64,000 bases of DNA, taken from the NCBI GenBank assembly GCA_964600165.1, contig CAZRIP010000001.1, forward strand, positions 1 to 64,000, in the 5' to 3' direction. This DNA comes from CAZRIP01 sp964600165 (GTDB lineage: Bacteria > Elusimicrobiota > Elusimicrobia > UBA1565 > UBA9628). The number at the start of each line of letters is the position of its first letter. Position 1 is the stretch's first letter. Positions 31,437 to 39,944 of this stretch are shown one piece after another. The notes under the pieces were generated by a model. It ran no database searches, was not told the origin of the DNA, and saw nothing but the letters and a program-made list of their open reading frames with translations. The position numbers and the translations under genes were made by a program.

Positions 31437-34124
31437 TCAGCGGCCGGCGAACTTTTCGGCGAGCGCCTTGAGCGCTTTCAAATCGAGCTTGCCCGAGCCC
31501 AGCACCGGGAACGCCTCGACCCTGTAGAAGGAGGAGGCCGACGGCGTCCACAGGCCCGGCAGGCCCTCGGCCTTGGCTTTGGCCAGCAGCGCCGGGATGT
31601 CGCCCGCGTAACCGGCGTAAAGAACGACCAGCCGCTCGCCGCGCTGCTCGTCGGGCACGGCCGTCACGACGAAAGTCTGCTCGGCGAGGCCGGCCGCTTT
31701 GTGCAGCCTCTCCTCGACGGCCTCGTGGGGGGCCATCTCGCCTGCAATCTTTGAAAAACGACTACCCCACCTGCCCTTCAGGTAGATAAAGCCGTCGCGG
31801 TCGATCACGGCGACGTCGCCGGTCGCGTACCAGCCGTCCTTGAGGACCTCGGCCGTCTTCTCGGGCTCGTTCAAGTAGCCGCGCATGACGTGCGGGCCCT
31901 TGATCATCAAGAGGCCCTGCCGGCCGTAAGGCAATTTCGCGCCGGTCTCGGGATCGACGACCTTGGCCGCCGTGCCGGGCAGGTTCTGGCCGACCGAGTC
32001 CGGCTTCGAGCCTTTCTGCGGCCCGCGGTCCGGGACGTCGACGGCCGCGACCGGCGAGAGCTCGGTCGCGCCGTAGCCCTCCAGCGGCCGCGCGCCGAAC
32101 TTGGCCGCGAAGTCGTCGGCGATGGAGCCGCGCATCTTCTCGGCGCCGGCGATCACGTGGCGCAGGCTCGCGAAGGCCGCGGCCGGGATCTTCGCCGTGT
32201 AGCGCTGCAGGAAGGTCGGCGTCGCCAACAGGATCGTCGGCTTGAGCTTTTGCGCCAGCTTGGCGATGGGGCCCAGCTCGAGCGGGTGCGAGTGGTAGGC
32301 GGCCGACAGCCCGCGCGCGAGCGGGAACCACAGCGTCATCGTGTAGCCGAACGAGTGGAAGAAGGGCAGCACGCCGAGCACGGAATCGTCTTTCTTGAAC
32401 GGGTAGGCCTCGGCGATCATCTCGAGGTTCGACTGGACGTTCAAGTGCGTGAGCTGGACGCCCTTGGGCAGCGCCGTCGAGCCGCTCGTGAACACGATCG
32501 TGGCCTCGTCGTCGAGTGAGCGCGAGGCGTTTTTAAAGAAGAGCGACGCGACGGCCGCCCGCGGCAGCGCGCGCAACAGCGCGTAGACGGCGGCGAGCTT
32601 CCATTTGGGGATGCCGGCCATCACGTCTTCCAGATAGATCATCGGCCGGTCGGGGATGGCCGCGCCTTTCTCTTTCAAGACCTCGACGGCCTTGCGCGAG
32701 GTGACGACGGTCTCGATGCCGGCGACGTCGACGGCGTGGGCGACGGCTTCGGCGCTGGCGGTGTAGTTCAAGTTGACCGGCACCTTGCCGAGCTGCGCGA
32801 GCGCGGCGTTGGCCAGGGCCCCGCCGACCGACGGCGGCACGAGCACGCCGACGCGCCGGGCCGCGGGCAGCTTGGCGGACAGCGACGAGGCCAGCATGAC
32901 GCTCGCCGCGAGCGCCTTGCCGTAGGTGAGCGTCTTGCCGGAGGAGTCGGAGAGCGCCGTCTTGCCCCAGAGTTCCTTGGCCCGGCGCAGGAAGGCGCGC
33001 GGCAGCGTCTCTCGCAGGTCGCGCACGCGCGACTCGAGAGCGCCGGCCGAGAGCTCCTGGACCTCGTCGTGCGCGGCCTGCCCCGAGACTTCTTCCAGCG
33101 GCTTGCCGAACGAGACGCCGACGCGCCGCGGCAGGGCGCGCACGGCCTCCCAAAATTTTCCGGTCCGCCCCTCGCGGCCCGAGAAATACGAGCCGGAAAG
33201 ATTGTCCAAGTGCGCGGGCACGACGGGGACGTCGAGCCCGTCGACGATGCGCGTAAAGCCGGTCTTGAAGCCCGCCATGTTGCCCGTGCGCGAGAGCCGC
33301 CCCTCGGGGAAGATCACGAGGCTCTCGCCGTTTTTCAAGGCCGCGCGCGCGCGGGCCAGCGACTGCGCCGTCTTCGCGGGGTCGTCGCCGCTCTCGACGG
33401 GGATCGCGCCGAGCGCGCGGAAGAAGCGCGGCGCGCGGTCGTAGATCGAGCGCTTGAGCATGTAGCGCATCGGGCGGTCGGCGGCCAGCGAGATCATCAG
33501 CGCGTCGACGTAGGAGACGTGGTTCGGGACGATCACGACCGGCCCGGCGGGCAGATTCTCGGCGCCGGAGACCTTGGCGCGGTAGACGAGGGCGAGGAAA
33601 GGCCAGGCCGCGGCGCGCGCCAGGCGATAATGCCGGATAAAGAAGGGCTGAGGCTCGGGCGGCAGGTCCGGCAGCGGCGGCTTGCGAAACGTTCCGGCTC
33701 CCGTCGCGCCGCTCGACGGCTCGAGGACCCCGGCGGCGGAAGCGCCCGGCGCCGCGGAGACGGCGTCGCCCGTCGCCGCCTGGGGTGCTTGCGCGCCCTC
33801 GAAGATCGCCGCGCCCTGGCCGCGCGCCGACTCGGCCGAGGCGGCGGGCTTTTGCGCCGACGCGGAGGCCTCGGCCGACAACGCCCCCGCTTGCGCGAGC
33901 GGAGAGGCGAGCGCCTCGGCCGGCGGCGCGACCGCCGCGTCGAGCGCTCCGGGCAGCGCCGGCTCGAGCGCCGACAGCGCGGCGGCGGCGGGCGCCATGG
34001 GCGCGACGGGCGTCAGCGGCGCGACCGGCTCGCCGCCCAAGCCGGGCACGGGCTCGAGCGTCGCCGCCGACAGCGGCGCGGCGAGCTGGAGGCAGCACAA
34101 CGCCACGGCGAGAAGACGCTTCAC
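31437..34124 (-). CDS. Acyltransferase-acyl-AMP ligase fusion (Aas-like) with signal peptide
   Basis: An 895-residue protein resembling E. coli Aas, which re-acylates lysophospholipids. A signal-peptide-like N-terminus (MKRLLAVALCCLQLAAPLSA) and about 130 Ala/Pro/Gly-rich residues precede the PlsC acyltransferase domain (about 165-355; NHVSYVD near 200 and FPEGRLSRTG) and the adenylate-forming domain (about 370-895; FTSGSTALPKG near 548, YGATELSPV, GWYATGDVAVID and a C-terminal lysine-bearing tail). Both catalytic sites look intact. Aas has no export signal, so the leader is odd: it may be an uncleaved anchor. The GTG at 34124 follows a TAAAAT box. Confidence 0.85.
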   Translation of the reverse strand: MKRLLAVALCCLQLAAPLSAATLEPVPGLGGEPVAPLTPVAPMAPAAAALSALEPALPGALDAAVAPPAEALASPLAQAGALSAEASASAQKPAASAESARGQGAAIFEGAQAPQAATGDAVSAAPGASAAGVLEPSSGATGAGTFRKPPLPDLPPEPQPFFIRHYRLARAAAWPFLALVYRAKVSGAENLPAGPVVIVPNHVSYVDALMISLAADRPMRYMLKRSIYDRAPRFFRALGAIPVESGDDPAKTAQSLARARAALKNGESLVIFPEGRLSRTGNMAGFKTGFTRIVDGLDVPVVPAHLDNLSGSYFSGREGRTGKFWEAVRALPRRVGVSFGKPLEEVSGQAAHDEVQELSAGALESRVRDLRETLPRAFLRRAKELWGKTALSDSSGKTLTYGKALAASVMLASSLSAKLPAARRVGVLVPPSVGGALANAALAQLGKVPVNLNYTASAEAVAHAVDVAGIETVVTSRKAVEVLKEKGAAIPDRPMIYLEDVMAGIPKWKLAAVYALLRALPRAAVASLFFKNASRSLDDEATIVFTSGSTALPKGVQLTHLNVQSNLEMIAEAYPFKKDDSVLGVLPFFHSFGYTMTLWFPLARGLSAAYHSHPLELGPIAKLAQKLKPTILLATPTFLQRYTAKIPAAAFASLRHVIAGAEKMRGSIADDFAAKFGARPLEGYGATELSPVAAVDVPDRGPQKGSKPDSVGQNLPGTAAKVVDPETGAKLPYGRQGLLMIKGPHVMRGYLNEPEKTAEVLKDGWYATGDVAVIDRDGFIYLKGRWGSRFSKIAGEMAPHEAVEERLHKAAGLAEQTFVVTAVPDEQRGERLVVLYAGYAGDIPALLAKAKAEGLPGLWTPSASSFYRVEAFPVLGSGKLDLKALKALAEKFAGR

Positions 34125-34130
34125 TGGAAT

Positions 34131-34136
34131 ATTTTA
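34131..34136 (-). promoter_or_regulatory. TANNNT -10-like box, 6 nt before start codon
   Basis: On the minus strand TAAAAT ends 6 nt before the GTG at 34124, with a weak TTCCGC 17 nt further upstream (34159-34154). Confidence 0.5.
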
Positions 34137-34198
34137 CGAACCGCCGCCGCGCGGCGGAAGGCCCGAAGGTCCCGGCGCGGCGGCGTCTTTGGGCCCGG

Positions 34199-34747
34199 CT
34201 AAAGCCCTCGCTCGAGGTAGACCTTCTCTTCGCCCCACGCTTTGACCGCCTGGGCGTGCACGAAGACGCGCAGCTTGGGCGAGAGGCTCTCGTCGTCGAC
34301 CAAGGCGCCGTCCAAGGCCGCGCGCGTGACTTCGGCGCGCGCGACGTAATCGCCGCGGTCGGCGTCGTACCAGGCCTCGGGCAAGGCGGCGAGCTTGCCG
34401 ACCTTGCGCGCCAGCGGGCCACTTCCGGGCTCTCCGCGGGCGGCCTGCGCCGGGTAGCGCACGCCGCAGACGTCCGGCTCCGACATCGGGCGGTCGCGCC
34501 CGGAGCCGGTGAGCGCGCGGTACTCTTCTTCCAGCCTTTCGGCGTGGCAGTCGGCGAGCACGCCCAACTCGTCCAACGCCGCGGCGCGCGCGGATTTCTC
34601 GGACTTGCCGCGCGCGAGCGCGCGGTAGGCCTGGGTGGCGCCGTCCAGGAAGAGGCCCGTCGTCTCGCCGAAGGCGTCCGGGCGCGGCGTCCTCGCCGGC
34701 GGCGCCGCGCAGCCCCACAGCGCGAGCGCGGCCAAGAGCGCTTTCAC
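34199..34747 (-). CDS. Lipoprotein, unknown function
   Basis: A 182-residue exported protein with a short lipoprotein signal (MKALLAALALWGC, cysteine 13). The body is helical and charged, with an even number of further cysteines (DCHAE and DVCGVRYP) that could form a disulfide. Repeated conserved-looking stretches (LPEAWYDADRGDYVARAEVT) suggest a folded domain, but no family is recognised. It is 75 nt upstream of the acyltransferase fusion on the same strand, yet that gene has its own start-proximal box, so co-transcription is uncertain. Confidence 0.6.
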   Translation of the reverse strand: MKALLAALALWGCAAPPARTPRPDAFGETTGLFLDGATQAYRALARGKSEKSARAAALDELGVLADCHAERLEEEYRALTGSGRDRPMSEPDVCGVRYPAQAARGEPGSGPLARKVGKLAALPEAWYDADRGDYVARAEVTRAALDGALVDDESLSPKLRVFVHAQAVKAWGEEKVYLERGL

Positions 34748-34811
34748 GGCTGCATTCTAGCTCAATGGCCGGCATAGAGAGAACTCTCTACCGAAGCCGC
34801 GACGCCGGGGG

Positions 34812-34817
34812 TATACT
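34812..34817 (+). promoter_or_regulatory. TANNNT -10-like box, 7 nt before start codon
   Basis: TATACT ends 7 nt before the ATG at 34825. The intervening GGAAG could act as a weak ribosome-binding site, so the case for a leaderless mRNA is not exclusive. Confidence 0.45.
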
Positions 34818-34824
34818 GGAAGTG

Positions 34825-35223
34825 ATGCCGCTTCGAATCCTCGTCGTCGACGACGACCCCGACCTGCGCGGCGCGCTGGCCGGCGTGCTCGGCGGAGACT
34901 TCGAGGTCCGCGAGGCCGAGAGCGGCGAGCGCGCCTTGGACCTGATCAAAACGGAGATTCTGCATCTGGTGCTGCTCGACGTCTCGATGCCGGGCCTGAG
35001 CGGCCTCGACGTGCTCGCGCTCTCGCGCGCTTTGGCGCCCGGGCTGCCCGTCATCATGCTGACGAGCCACCAGGACGTCGAGCTGGCGCTCGAGGCGTTG
35101 TCGCACGGCGCCGTCGAGTACGTGACCAAGCCTTTCGACGCGGGCTACATCCGCGCCGAGGTGGCGCGGCTGCTCGCGCCGCCGCCGCCGAGCGACGGGC
35201 GGCCCTGGAAGGTCGCGGCATGA
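34825..35223 (+). CDS. Response regulator receiver-domain protein
   Basis: A 132-residue single receiver domain with the acidic pair DDD near residues 9-11, the phospho-acceptor aspartate in LVLLDVSMPG (about residue 53), the T/S switch in IMLTSHQD and the lysine in YVTKPF. There is no output domain, so it probably relays phosphate or acts by protein contact. The kinase gene starts within its stop codon (ATGA at 35220-35223), which makes the pair a cognate system. The ATG at 34825 is chosen because it gives the family start MPLRILVVDDD. Confidence 0.9.
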   Translation: MPLRILVVDDDPDLRGALAGVLGGDFEVREAESGERALDLIKTEILHLVLLDVSMPGLSGLDVLALSRALAPGLPVIMLTSHQDVELALEALSHGAVEYVTKPFDAGYIRAEVARLLAPPPPSDGRPWKVAA

Positions 35224-36329
35224 GCGTCAAGACCTGGCCGCGCCCGGTCAACTTCGCGCTCGGGCTCCTGATGATCGCCGGCGTCTGGGCGATGGACCGC
35301 GACATCTCGCCCCAGGTCAGCATGGCGATCCTTTACCTCGTGCCGGTCGGCTTTGTCGCGTGGTCTTGCGGCGGGGCCTGGGGCTACGCGGCGTCGCTCT
35401 TGTCGGCGGCGGCCTGGCTGCAGGTCGACATCGCCGTCGACCACCGCTACACGTACTGGCTGATCCCGTACTGGAACGCTTTGATGCGCCTGGGCTTTTT
35501 CGCGCTCGTGGCCGCCCTGGCGGGCATCATCTCGCGGCTGCGCGAGCTCGTCGACCGCGAGCGCGAGCTCTCGCGCCTGAAAAGCGACATGGTGTCCCTC
35601 GTCAGCCACGAGTTCGGCAACTTTTTGACGACGTTCAAGCTCTCGCTGTCCTTGCTCGAGGACTCGGAGCGCGGCGCGCCGCCGGCCTCCCGCGCGCGCG
35701 CCTACGCCACCTTGAACCGCGTCTATCTGCACTTGACCTCGGCGGTCCAGAACTTCTTGAACTTGAACCGCATCGAGGCCGGCCGCTTCGTCGCGCACCT
35801 GCGCCGCACGCGGCTGCGCACGCTGCTGCACGGCATCGTGGCGCAGCTCGGGCCCGTCGTCGACGACAAGCGCATCAAGCTGCGCGTCGAGTTCCCGCCG
35901 CACCCGGTGCCGGTCAAGGCGGACCCCGACGCCGTCGCCGTCGTCGTGAGCAATCTGCTGACCAACGCCTTCAAATACACCTCCGAGGGCGGCGAGGTGA
36001 CGCTGAGCCTGACGCTCGAGGCCGACGCGCCGCCGCGCGCGCGGGTGTCGGTGGAGGACACCGGCATCGGCATCTCGGCGGAGGACTTGGAAAAGATCAT
36101 GGCCGGCTTCTACCGCGCCGAAAGCGGCCGCCGCGCGAGCGCCAAGGGCTTCGGCGTGGGCCTGATGGTCGCGCGCGATCTCTTGAAGACGCAGGGCTCG
36201 CGCCTGGAAGTGGCGAGCGAGCCCGGCCGCGGCAGCACGTTCTCCTTCACGCTGCCGCTGTGGCGCGAGAGCGAGGGCGACGCCGCGAAAGAGGCGAACG
36301 CGCGAGGCTTGGTTCGGGCGGGCTCTTAA
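35220..36329 (+). CDS. Membrane sensor histidine kinase paired with receiver protein
   Basis: A 369-residue kinase with three or four membrane segments in the first 105 residues (about 12-25, 35-52, 55-72 and 88-104) and little periplasmic sequence, then HisKA with H130 in SHEFGNFLT and a HATPase domain (NLLTNAFKYTSEGG, VEDTGIGI, GFGVGLMVARDLLK). The H-box (SHEF, no proline) and the C-terminal ending STFSFTLPLW are close to the kinase at 22628-24169, so the two are paralogues with different sensor modules. It is coupled to the receiver gene by ATGA and converges on the next gene with a 4-nt overlap. Confidence 0.9.
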   Translation: MSVKTWPRPVNFALGLLMIAGVWAMDRDISPQVSMAILYLVPVGFVAWSCGGAWGYAASLLSAAAWLQVDIAVDHRYTYWLIPYWNALMRLGFFALVAALAGIISRLRELVDRERELSRLKSDMVSLVSHEFGNFLTTFKLSLSLLEDSERGAPPASRARAYATLNRVYLHLTSAVQNFLNLNRIEAGRFVAHLRRTRLRTLLHGIVAQLGPVVDDKRIKLRVEFPPHPVPVKADPDAVAVVVSNLLTNAFKYTSEGGEVTLSLTLEADAPPRARVSVEDTGIGISAEDLEKIMAGFYRAESGRRASAKGFGVGLMVARDLLKTQGSRLEVASEPGRGSTFSFTLPLWRESEGDAAKEANARGLVRAGS

Positions 36330-37111
36330 CGGCCGGGACAGGACTGCGCCGTGCCTCCGCCCCAATATTCATGGAAGAGGCCGCCGTCGGCGTATTCGGC
36401 CACGGCGGTCACGCCGCCGCGGGCGTCCTGTTTAACCGTGTAGCGAGTCAACGGCCAGCCGGGCTCCGCGTCGATGACGACGGTATGCGCGCCGACGGCG
36501 CCCAACGCCACCGTCAGCTCCTTGCCGAGAGTGGACGGGCCCATCGCCTTCCCGTCGACCGTGAGCCCCGCGATCCTGGGGCCGACCGTGCACGCGCAGA
36601 CCGCGAGCGTCTCATGGCGGCCGTGGCGATCGTAGTCCAAGCGCGCGATGCGCACGCTCCGGGTCATCGGCGTGAGCTTGTCGGCCGGGCGGCCGTCGGG
36701 CACTCGATAAAAGCCCGCGCCGCCTCCTGAAGTCTGGTGCAGCGACGTCGTGTCGAGCGGGTCGAGCTTCTTGCGCCAATCGGCGCCCGCCGCCGGCGCC
36801 TCCGGCGTGATCGCGCCGGGGCTCAAAGTCCCGCTCTCTCCCAAGGCCGCGCCGGCCAGGCCCTCGGAGCCGGTCTCGATCGAGGCCGGGGCGGGCGCCG
36901 CCGAAAGAGGCGGCGGCGTCATGCGCGGCGCGGCGCGGAGCGCCGGCTGCACGGCGGCGGGCGCGGCGGGCGGCGGCGCGGGGCGCAACACGCGCCAGCT
37001 CGCGGCCGCCAGACAGGCGACGACGGCCAGCGCCCGCAGCGGCGAGAGCCGCGCGCGCGCCGGCCTTGCCGGCAGCGGCAGATGCGCGCGCTCGGACCAC
37101 TCCTCGCCCAT
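36326..37111 (-). CDS. Membrane-anchored protein of unknown function
   Basis: A 261-residue protein with an N-terminal cytoplasmic stretch, one membrane segment (about residues 23-40), a long Pro/Ala-rich region (45-110) and a C-terminal domain of about 140 residues beginning DPLDTTSLHQTSGGGAGFYR. Cysteines C173 and C175 (VCACT) and C258 may pair. No family is recognised; the topology suits a periplasmic domain on a stalk. Its TAA and that of the convergent kinase share the sequence TTAA. A TATCCT box lies 6 nt before the ATG at 37111. Confidence 0.6.
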   Translation of the reverse strand: MGEEWSERAHLPLPARPARARLSPLRALAVVACLAAASWRVLRPAPPPAAPAAVQPALRAAPRMTPPPLSAAPAPASIETGSEGLAGAALGESGTLSPGAITPEAPAAGADWRKKLDPLDTTSLHQTSGGGAGFYRVPDGRPADKLTPMTRSVRIARLDYDRHGRHETLAVCACTVGPRIAGLTVDGKAMGPSTLGKELTVALGAVGAHTVVIDAEPGWPLTRYTVKQDARGGVTAVAEYADGGLFHEYWGGGTAQSCPGR

Positions 37112-37117
37112 GGGGTC

Positions 37118-37123
37118 AGGATA
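37118..37123 (-). promoter_or_regulatory. TANNNT -10-like box, 6 nt before start codon
   Basis: On the minus strand TATCCT ends 6 nt before the ATG at 37111, and no ribosome-binding site is present. Confidence 0.45.
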
Positions 37124-37171
37124 GTCCGCGCGCGCGGGAAAGTCCAGGGGCGGCCGGGCGCGGAAGTTTTC

Positions 37172-37177
37172 TAGACT
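37172..37177 (+). promoter_or_regulatory. TANNNT -10-like box, 8 nt before start codon
   Basis: TAGACT ends 8 nt before the ATG at 37186; the spacer is T-rich and has no ribosome-binding site. Confidence 0.4.
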
Positions 37178-37185
37178 CTTTTTCG

Positions 37186-37635
37186 ATGGAAGACGCCTAC
37201 GCGCCGGACCCTGCCAAGCTCGAAGCGCTGCTTTCGGCCAAGCCCAAGCGCGGCGGAGTCTGGGAAGCCGACGTCTTCGCGGCCTTGTCGACGGCGCGCG
37301 ACGCCGACGGGGAATACCAGCCGCTGATGACCATGATCGTCGACGGCGCGACGGGCTTCGTCTTGTCCGCGCGCATGTTCGGGCGCGCCTACCGCGCGAT
37401 CGACGCGTTGGGCGACGACCTGCTCGACGCCGCGGCGCGCGGGTCCGCGCTTCCCGAGAGCGTCGACGTCAAGGACGCGGCCACGGCCGCGGGGCTCGCG
37501 GCGTTCGCGGCCAAGCTCGGCGTGGCGCTGGAAAGCGACCGCCCCTTGAACGCGCTCTACGCTGCGCGGCGCGCCTTGAGCGTCCCGCGCAGCGGCCCGG
37601 CGCGCCCGACGCGAAGGCCTACGCGTCGCGGTTAG
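37186..37635 (+). CDS. Small cytoplasmic protein, DUF6930-like
   Basis: A 149-residue soluble protein. The stretch MIVDGATGFVLSARMFGRAY, then DAATAAGLAAFAAKLGVALE, recalls the small DUF6930-type alpha/beta domain, but the assignment is tentative. The C-terminus is Arg/Pro-rich (RSGPARPTRRPTRRG). A longer frame begins upstream at 37066, but its first 40 residues are low-complexity and overlap the divergent gene; the ATG at 37186 with its nearby box is preferred. It converges on the next small gene with 3 nt between stops. Confidence 0.55.
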   Translation: MEDAYAPDPAKLEALLSAKPKRGGVWEADVFAALSTARDADGEYQPLMTMIVDGATGFVLSARMFGRAYRAIDALGDDLLDAAARGSALPESVDVKDAATAAGLAAFAAKLGVALESDRPLNALYAARRALSVPRSGPARPTRRPTRRG

Positions 37636-37638
37636 CGG

Positions 37639-37899
37639 TCATCGCCGGCGCGAGAGAAGCAGCCACAGGACGCTCGTCGCGGCGAGGACGATGAGCAAGC
37701 CTTTGCGCGTCTCGTCCGGGGCCTCGGGAACGGCGGCGCTCGCAGGACGGGCTCGCCGGACGCGCTCCGGGCGCCGCTCGAAGCGCGGCATGCCGGCCTC
37801 GCGGATCTCGGCCAAGTCGACCTTTCTTTGCTCGCGCAGGATCTCGCCTTCCGCGTAGGTCGGCGGGCGCTTGCGGCTTCGTTTCGCGTGTCGTGCCAT
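37639..37899 (-). CDS. Small C-terminally anchored membrane protein
   Basis: An 86-residue protein with a very basic N-terminus (MARHAKRSRKRPP), a charged helical middle and a single membrane segment at the C-terminus (about residues 68-83, GLLIVLAATSVLWLLL) followed by RRR. This topology suits a tail-anchored inner-membrane protein with its basic domain in the cytoplasm, perhaps touching nucleic acid. No family is recognised. A TATCCT box ends 6 nt before the ATG. Confidence 0.55.
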   Translation of the reverse strand: MARHAKRSRKRPPTYAEGEILREQRKVDLAEIREAGMPRFERRPERVRRARPASAAVPEAPDETRKGLLIVLAATSVLWLLLSRRR

Positions 37900-37905
37900 G
37901 AGGCA

Positions 37906-37911
37906 AGGATA
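37906..37911 (-). promoter_or_regulatory. TANNNT -10-like box, 6 nt before start codon
   Basis: On the minus strand TATCCT ends 6 nt before the ATG at 37899, the same box and spacing as at 37118-37123. Confidence 0.45.
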
Positions 37912-37954
37912 GCGCTAAACGCGCGACGGCCCCATCGCGGGCGAGTAGCAGTCT

Positions 37955-39293
37955 TTAGTCCGGCTGGGGAAGCCCGGTCAGCTCGCGGGCCGTCTTGAGA
38001 AGCCCGGCCATGCCGGCTTCCTTAGAGAGCACGTCGTCGGCGCCGGACATCAGGAACGTCTCGCGCGCGAGCTTGTTGCCGACGTACTGCGCGGTGAAGA
38101 TGAGCACCTTCGGCCGCGACGCGGCGTCGAGCTGGGAGACGGCGCGCGCGACCTGGAAGCCGCTGCCGCCGGGCATGCCCTCGTCGAGCACGATCAGATC
38201 GTAGGGATTCATCGACACTTTCTCGAGCGCCTTCTTGCCGTCCTCGACGGCCTCGATCTCGTGGCCCTGGTTCCTGAACGTCGACACGATCGCCTGGCGC
38301 ATCAGCTCGTCGTCGTCGGCGCAGAGCACGCGCAGCGCGCGCGCGACGGGCGCGGCCGGCGCCGTAAAGACCGACGGCAGGATCTGCGTGCGATCCTCGG
38401 GCGGCACCTCGGGCGCGGAAGGCGGCGCGCCCTCGGCGGCGTGGGCGAGCTCGGAAAACGGCGGCGGGATGACGAGCGTCTGATCCTCGGGCTTGGGCGC
38501 CGCGATCTCGGGCAAGGAAAACTCCATCGACGGCTTAGGGTCGAAGACGGGCGTGGGTTTCTCCTCTTCCCGCTGGGCGAGATCGAGCACGGGCGGCGCT
38601 TCTTGCGGCTCGGCGGGTTCGAAGACGAGCGGCGGCGGCAGAGGCTCGGGCACGGGCGCGGGTTCGAGCGCCGGTTCGGGCGCCGGTTCGGGCGCCGGTT
38701 CGGGCGCCGGTTCGGGCGCGGGCGCCGCGTTTTTGAGATCGGAGAGCCTCTCATAAGCCGAGGCGACGGCGCTGGCCAGCTCGTCGACGCGGCGGTCGGC
38801 CCCGGCGCGGTCGCGGCGCAACTCCTCGGCCAACGCGCGCAGCTCGGCCAGGCTTTGCTCGAGCGCCTCNNNNNNNNNNNNNNNNNNNNNNNNNNNNNNN
38901 NNNNNNNNNNNNNNNNNNNNNNNNNNNNNNNNNNNNNNNNNNNNNNNNNNNNNNNNNNNNNNNNNNNNNCTCGAGCGCCTCCACGCGCGCCGAAAGCTCG
39001 TCGACGCGCTCGTCGCGCACGACGACGGGCGACGGCGGCGAAGACGCGGGAGCGATCGGGGCCAGGCGCGGGATCGAAGGCAAAGACGCCGGGGGCGCGG
39101 GCTCTTCCGCGCGAGCGGCCGCGACGAGCAGCGCGGCCAGCTCCTCGTGCTCGCGGGCGGGCCGCCAATCGGTCTCGGGCCCGCCCTCCGGGCAGACGCG
39201 CATGTCGAGGGTGAAGCCCTCGAGCGAGCGCAAGCCCGCAGCGTCGAGCGGCCCTTTGAGGCGGCGATCGTGGAAAACCCAATAACGGCTCAT
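37955..39293 (-). CDS. GYF-like / coiled-coil / receiver-domain protein, interrupted by assembly gap
   Basis: The N-terminal part (39293 down to the gap) has a GYF_2-like domain (YWVFHDRRLKGPLDAAGLRS) and a Pro/Ala linker ending in a coiled coil (VDELSARVEALE). After the gap the coiled coil resumes (EALEQSLAELRALAEELRRD), then comes an EPAP-repeat linker and a C-terminal receiver domain (about 125 residues: CADDDELMR, LIVLDEGMPGGSGF, FTAQY, LSKEAG). With the 100 N taken literally the frame shifts. Both gap edges carry the same 12 nt in the same frame, so joining them there restores one protein of about 408 residues. It may be a motility- or polarity-type signalling protein. Confidence 0.75.
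38661..38720. repeat. Five 12-bp tandem repeats encoding EPAP linker
   Basis: Units of GGTTCGGGCGCC (first and last with one change) repeat five times in frame and encode an EPAPEPAP linker in the receiver protein. Copy number is likely to vary between strains and in assemblies. Confidence 0.85.
38870..38969. other. Assembly gap of exactly 100 N
   Basis: The standard scaffold-gap length, so the true size is unknown. The bases on both sides are CTCGAGCGCCTC. Confidence 0.98.
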
Positions 39294-39341
39294 GCGGAGC
39301 CTAGTATATCAGGCCTCCCGCGACGGGCAAGGTCTAATTTG

Positions 39342-39875
39342 TTACAGCCGCGACCGATGCGCCTCGACCGCCTGCTGCGAGACGAGGTCGGACGGAACGA
39401 GCAGCCGCGTGCCGTTGGCCGCGCCGGCGCACCCCGCGCCGAGCTCGCAGCACATGATCAGGAACGCGTAAAGCCACGTCCCCCGCGAAGCCACGGTCTC
39501 CATCGAGCCGAGGAATAAGCTCGAGCCCCACGCCGCGAGAGCCAGCGAGGCCAGCGCCCAACTGATGACGCCGTGGATCACGCTTTCGTCGATGCGCGCG
39601 ATGCCGGTCAAGCGCCCCGCCGTCCAGCCGCCCGTGTAGAAGCACACCGGACCCGTGATCAGCCACCAGAGCGCCGTGCCGAAGTGGAGCGTCGGGACGA
39701 TCGCGGCCGGCGGCGCGGGCACCGTCATGAACAGGAAACCGAGCGCGCGCAGCAAGAGCGTCGCCCCCGCCGTCACGAAGGACCCGGCGAAGATCGCGCC
39801 CCAATAGACCCGTTTCGAGACGTTGAAGTACGGCACCGTGCCCGGCGCCGTGTAATGAAGCTCTTTGATCTCCAT
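39342..39875 (-). CDS. Multi-pass membrane protein, PhnA-like/YrzE-type
   Basis: A 177-residue protein with four or five membrane segments. The first contains VYWGAIFAGSFVTAGATLLL, then a WWLITGPVCFYTGGWTAGRL block and ESVIHGVISWALASLALAAW, a pattern seen in small membrane proteins often labelled PhnA-like or YrzE family, with no known function. The ATG at 39875 is chosen over the longer 39917 start because AAGGAGG lies 8 nt upstream of it. Four cysteines are present (one in CFYTGG, two in CCELG, one in GCAGA). Confidence 0.7.
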   Translation of the reverse strand: MEIKELHYTAPGTVPYFNVSKRVYWGAIFAGSFVTAGATLLLRALGFLFMTVPAPPAAIVPTLHFGTALWWLITGPVCFYTGGWTAGRLTGIARIDESVIHGVISWALASLALAAWGSSLFLGSMETVASRGTWLYAFLIMCCELGAGCAGAANGTRLLVPSDLVSQQAVEAHRSRL

Positions 39876-39944
39876 ATGCCTCCTCCTTATGCTCACATGA
39901 TAACAGGAGGATTTCACCGGGACGTGACGCGAGCTCGAGCCCGG

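Noticed and set aside
38661..38720. Possible CRISPR-like or regulatory repeat
   Set aside because: The 12-bp units are adjacent with no spacers, in frame, and encode an EPAP linker.
37955..39293. Apparent frameshift in the receiver-domain protein
   Set aside because: The shift is produced only by the arbitrary 100-N gap (100 is not a multiple of 3); the flanks are in frame when joined at the shared 12 nt.
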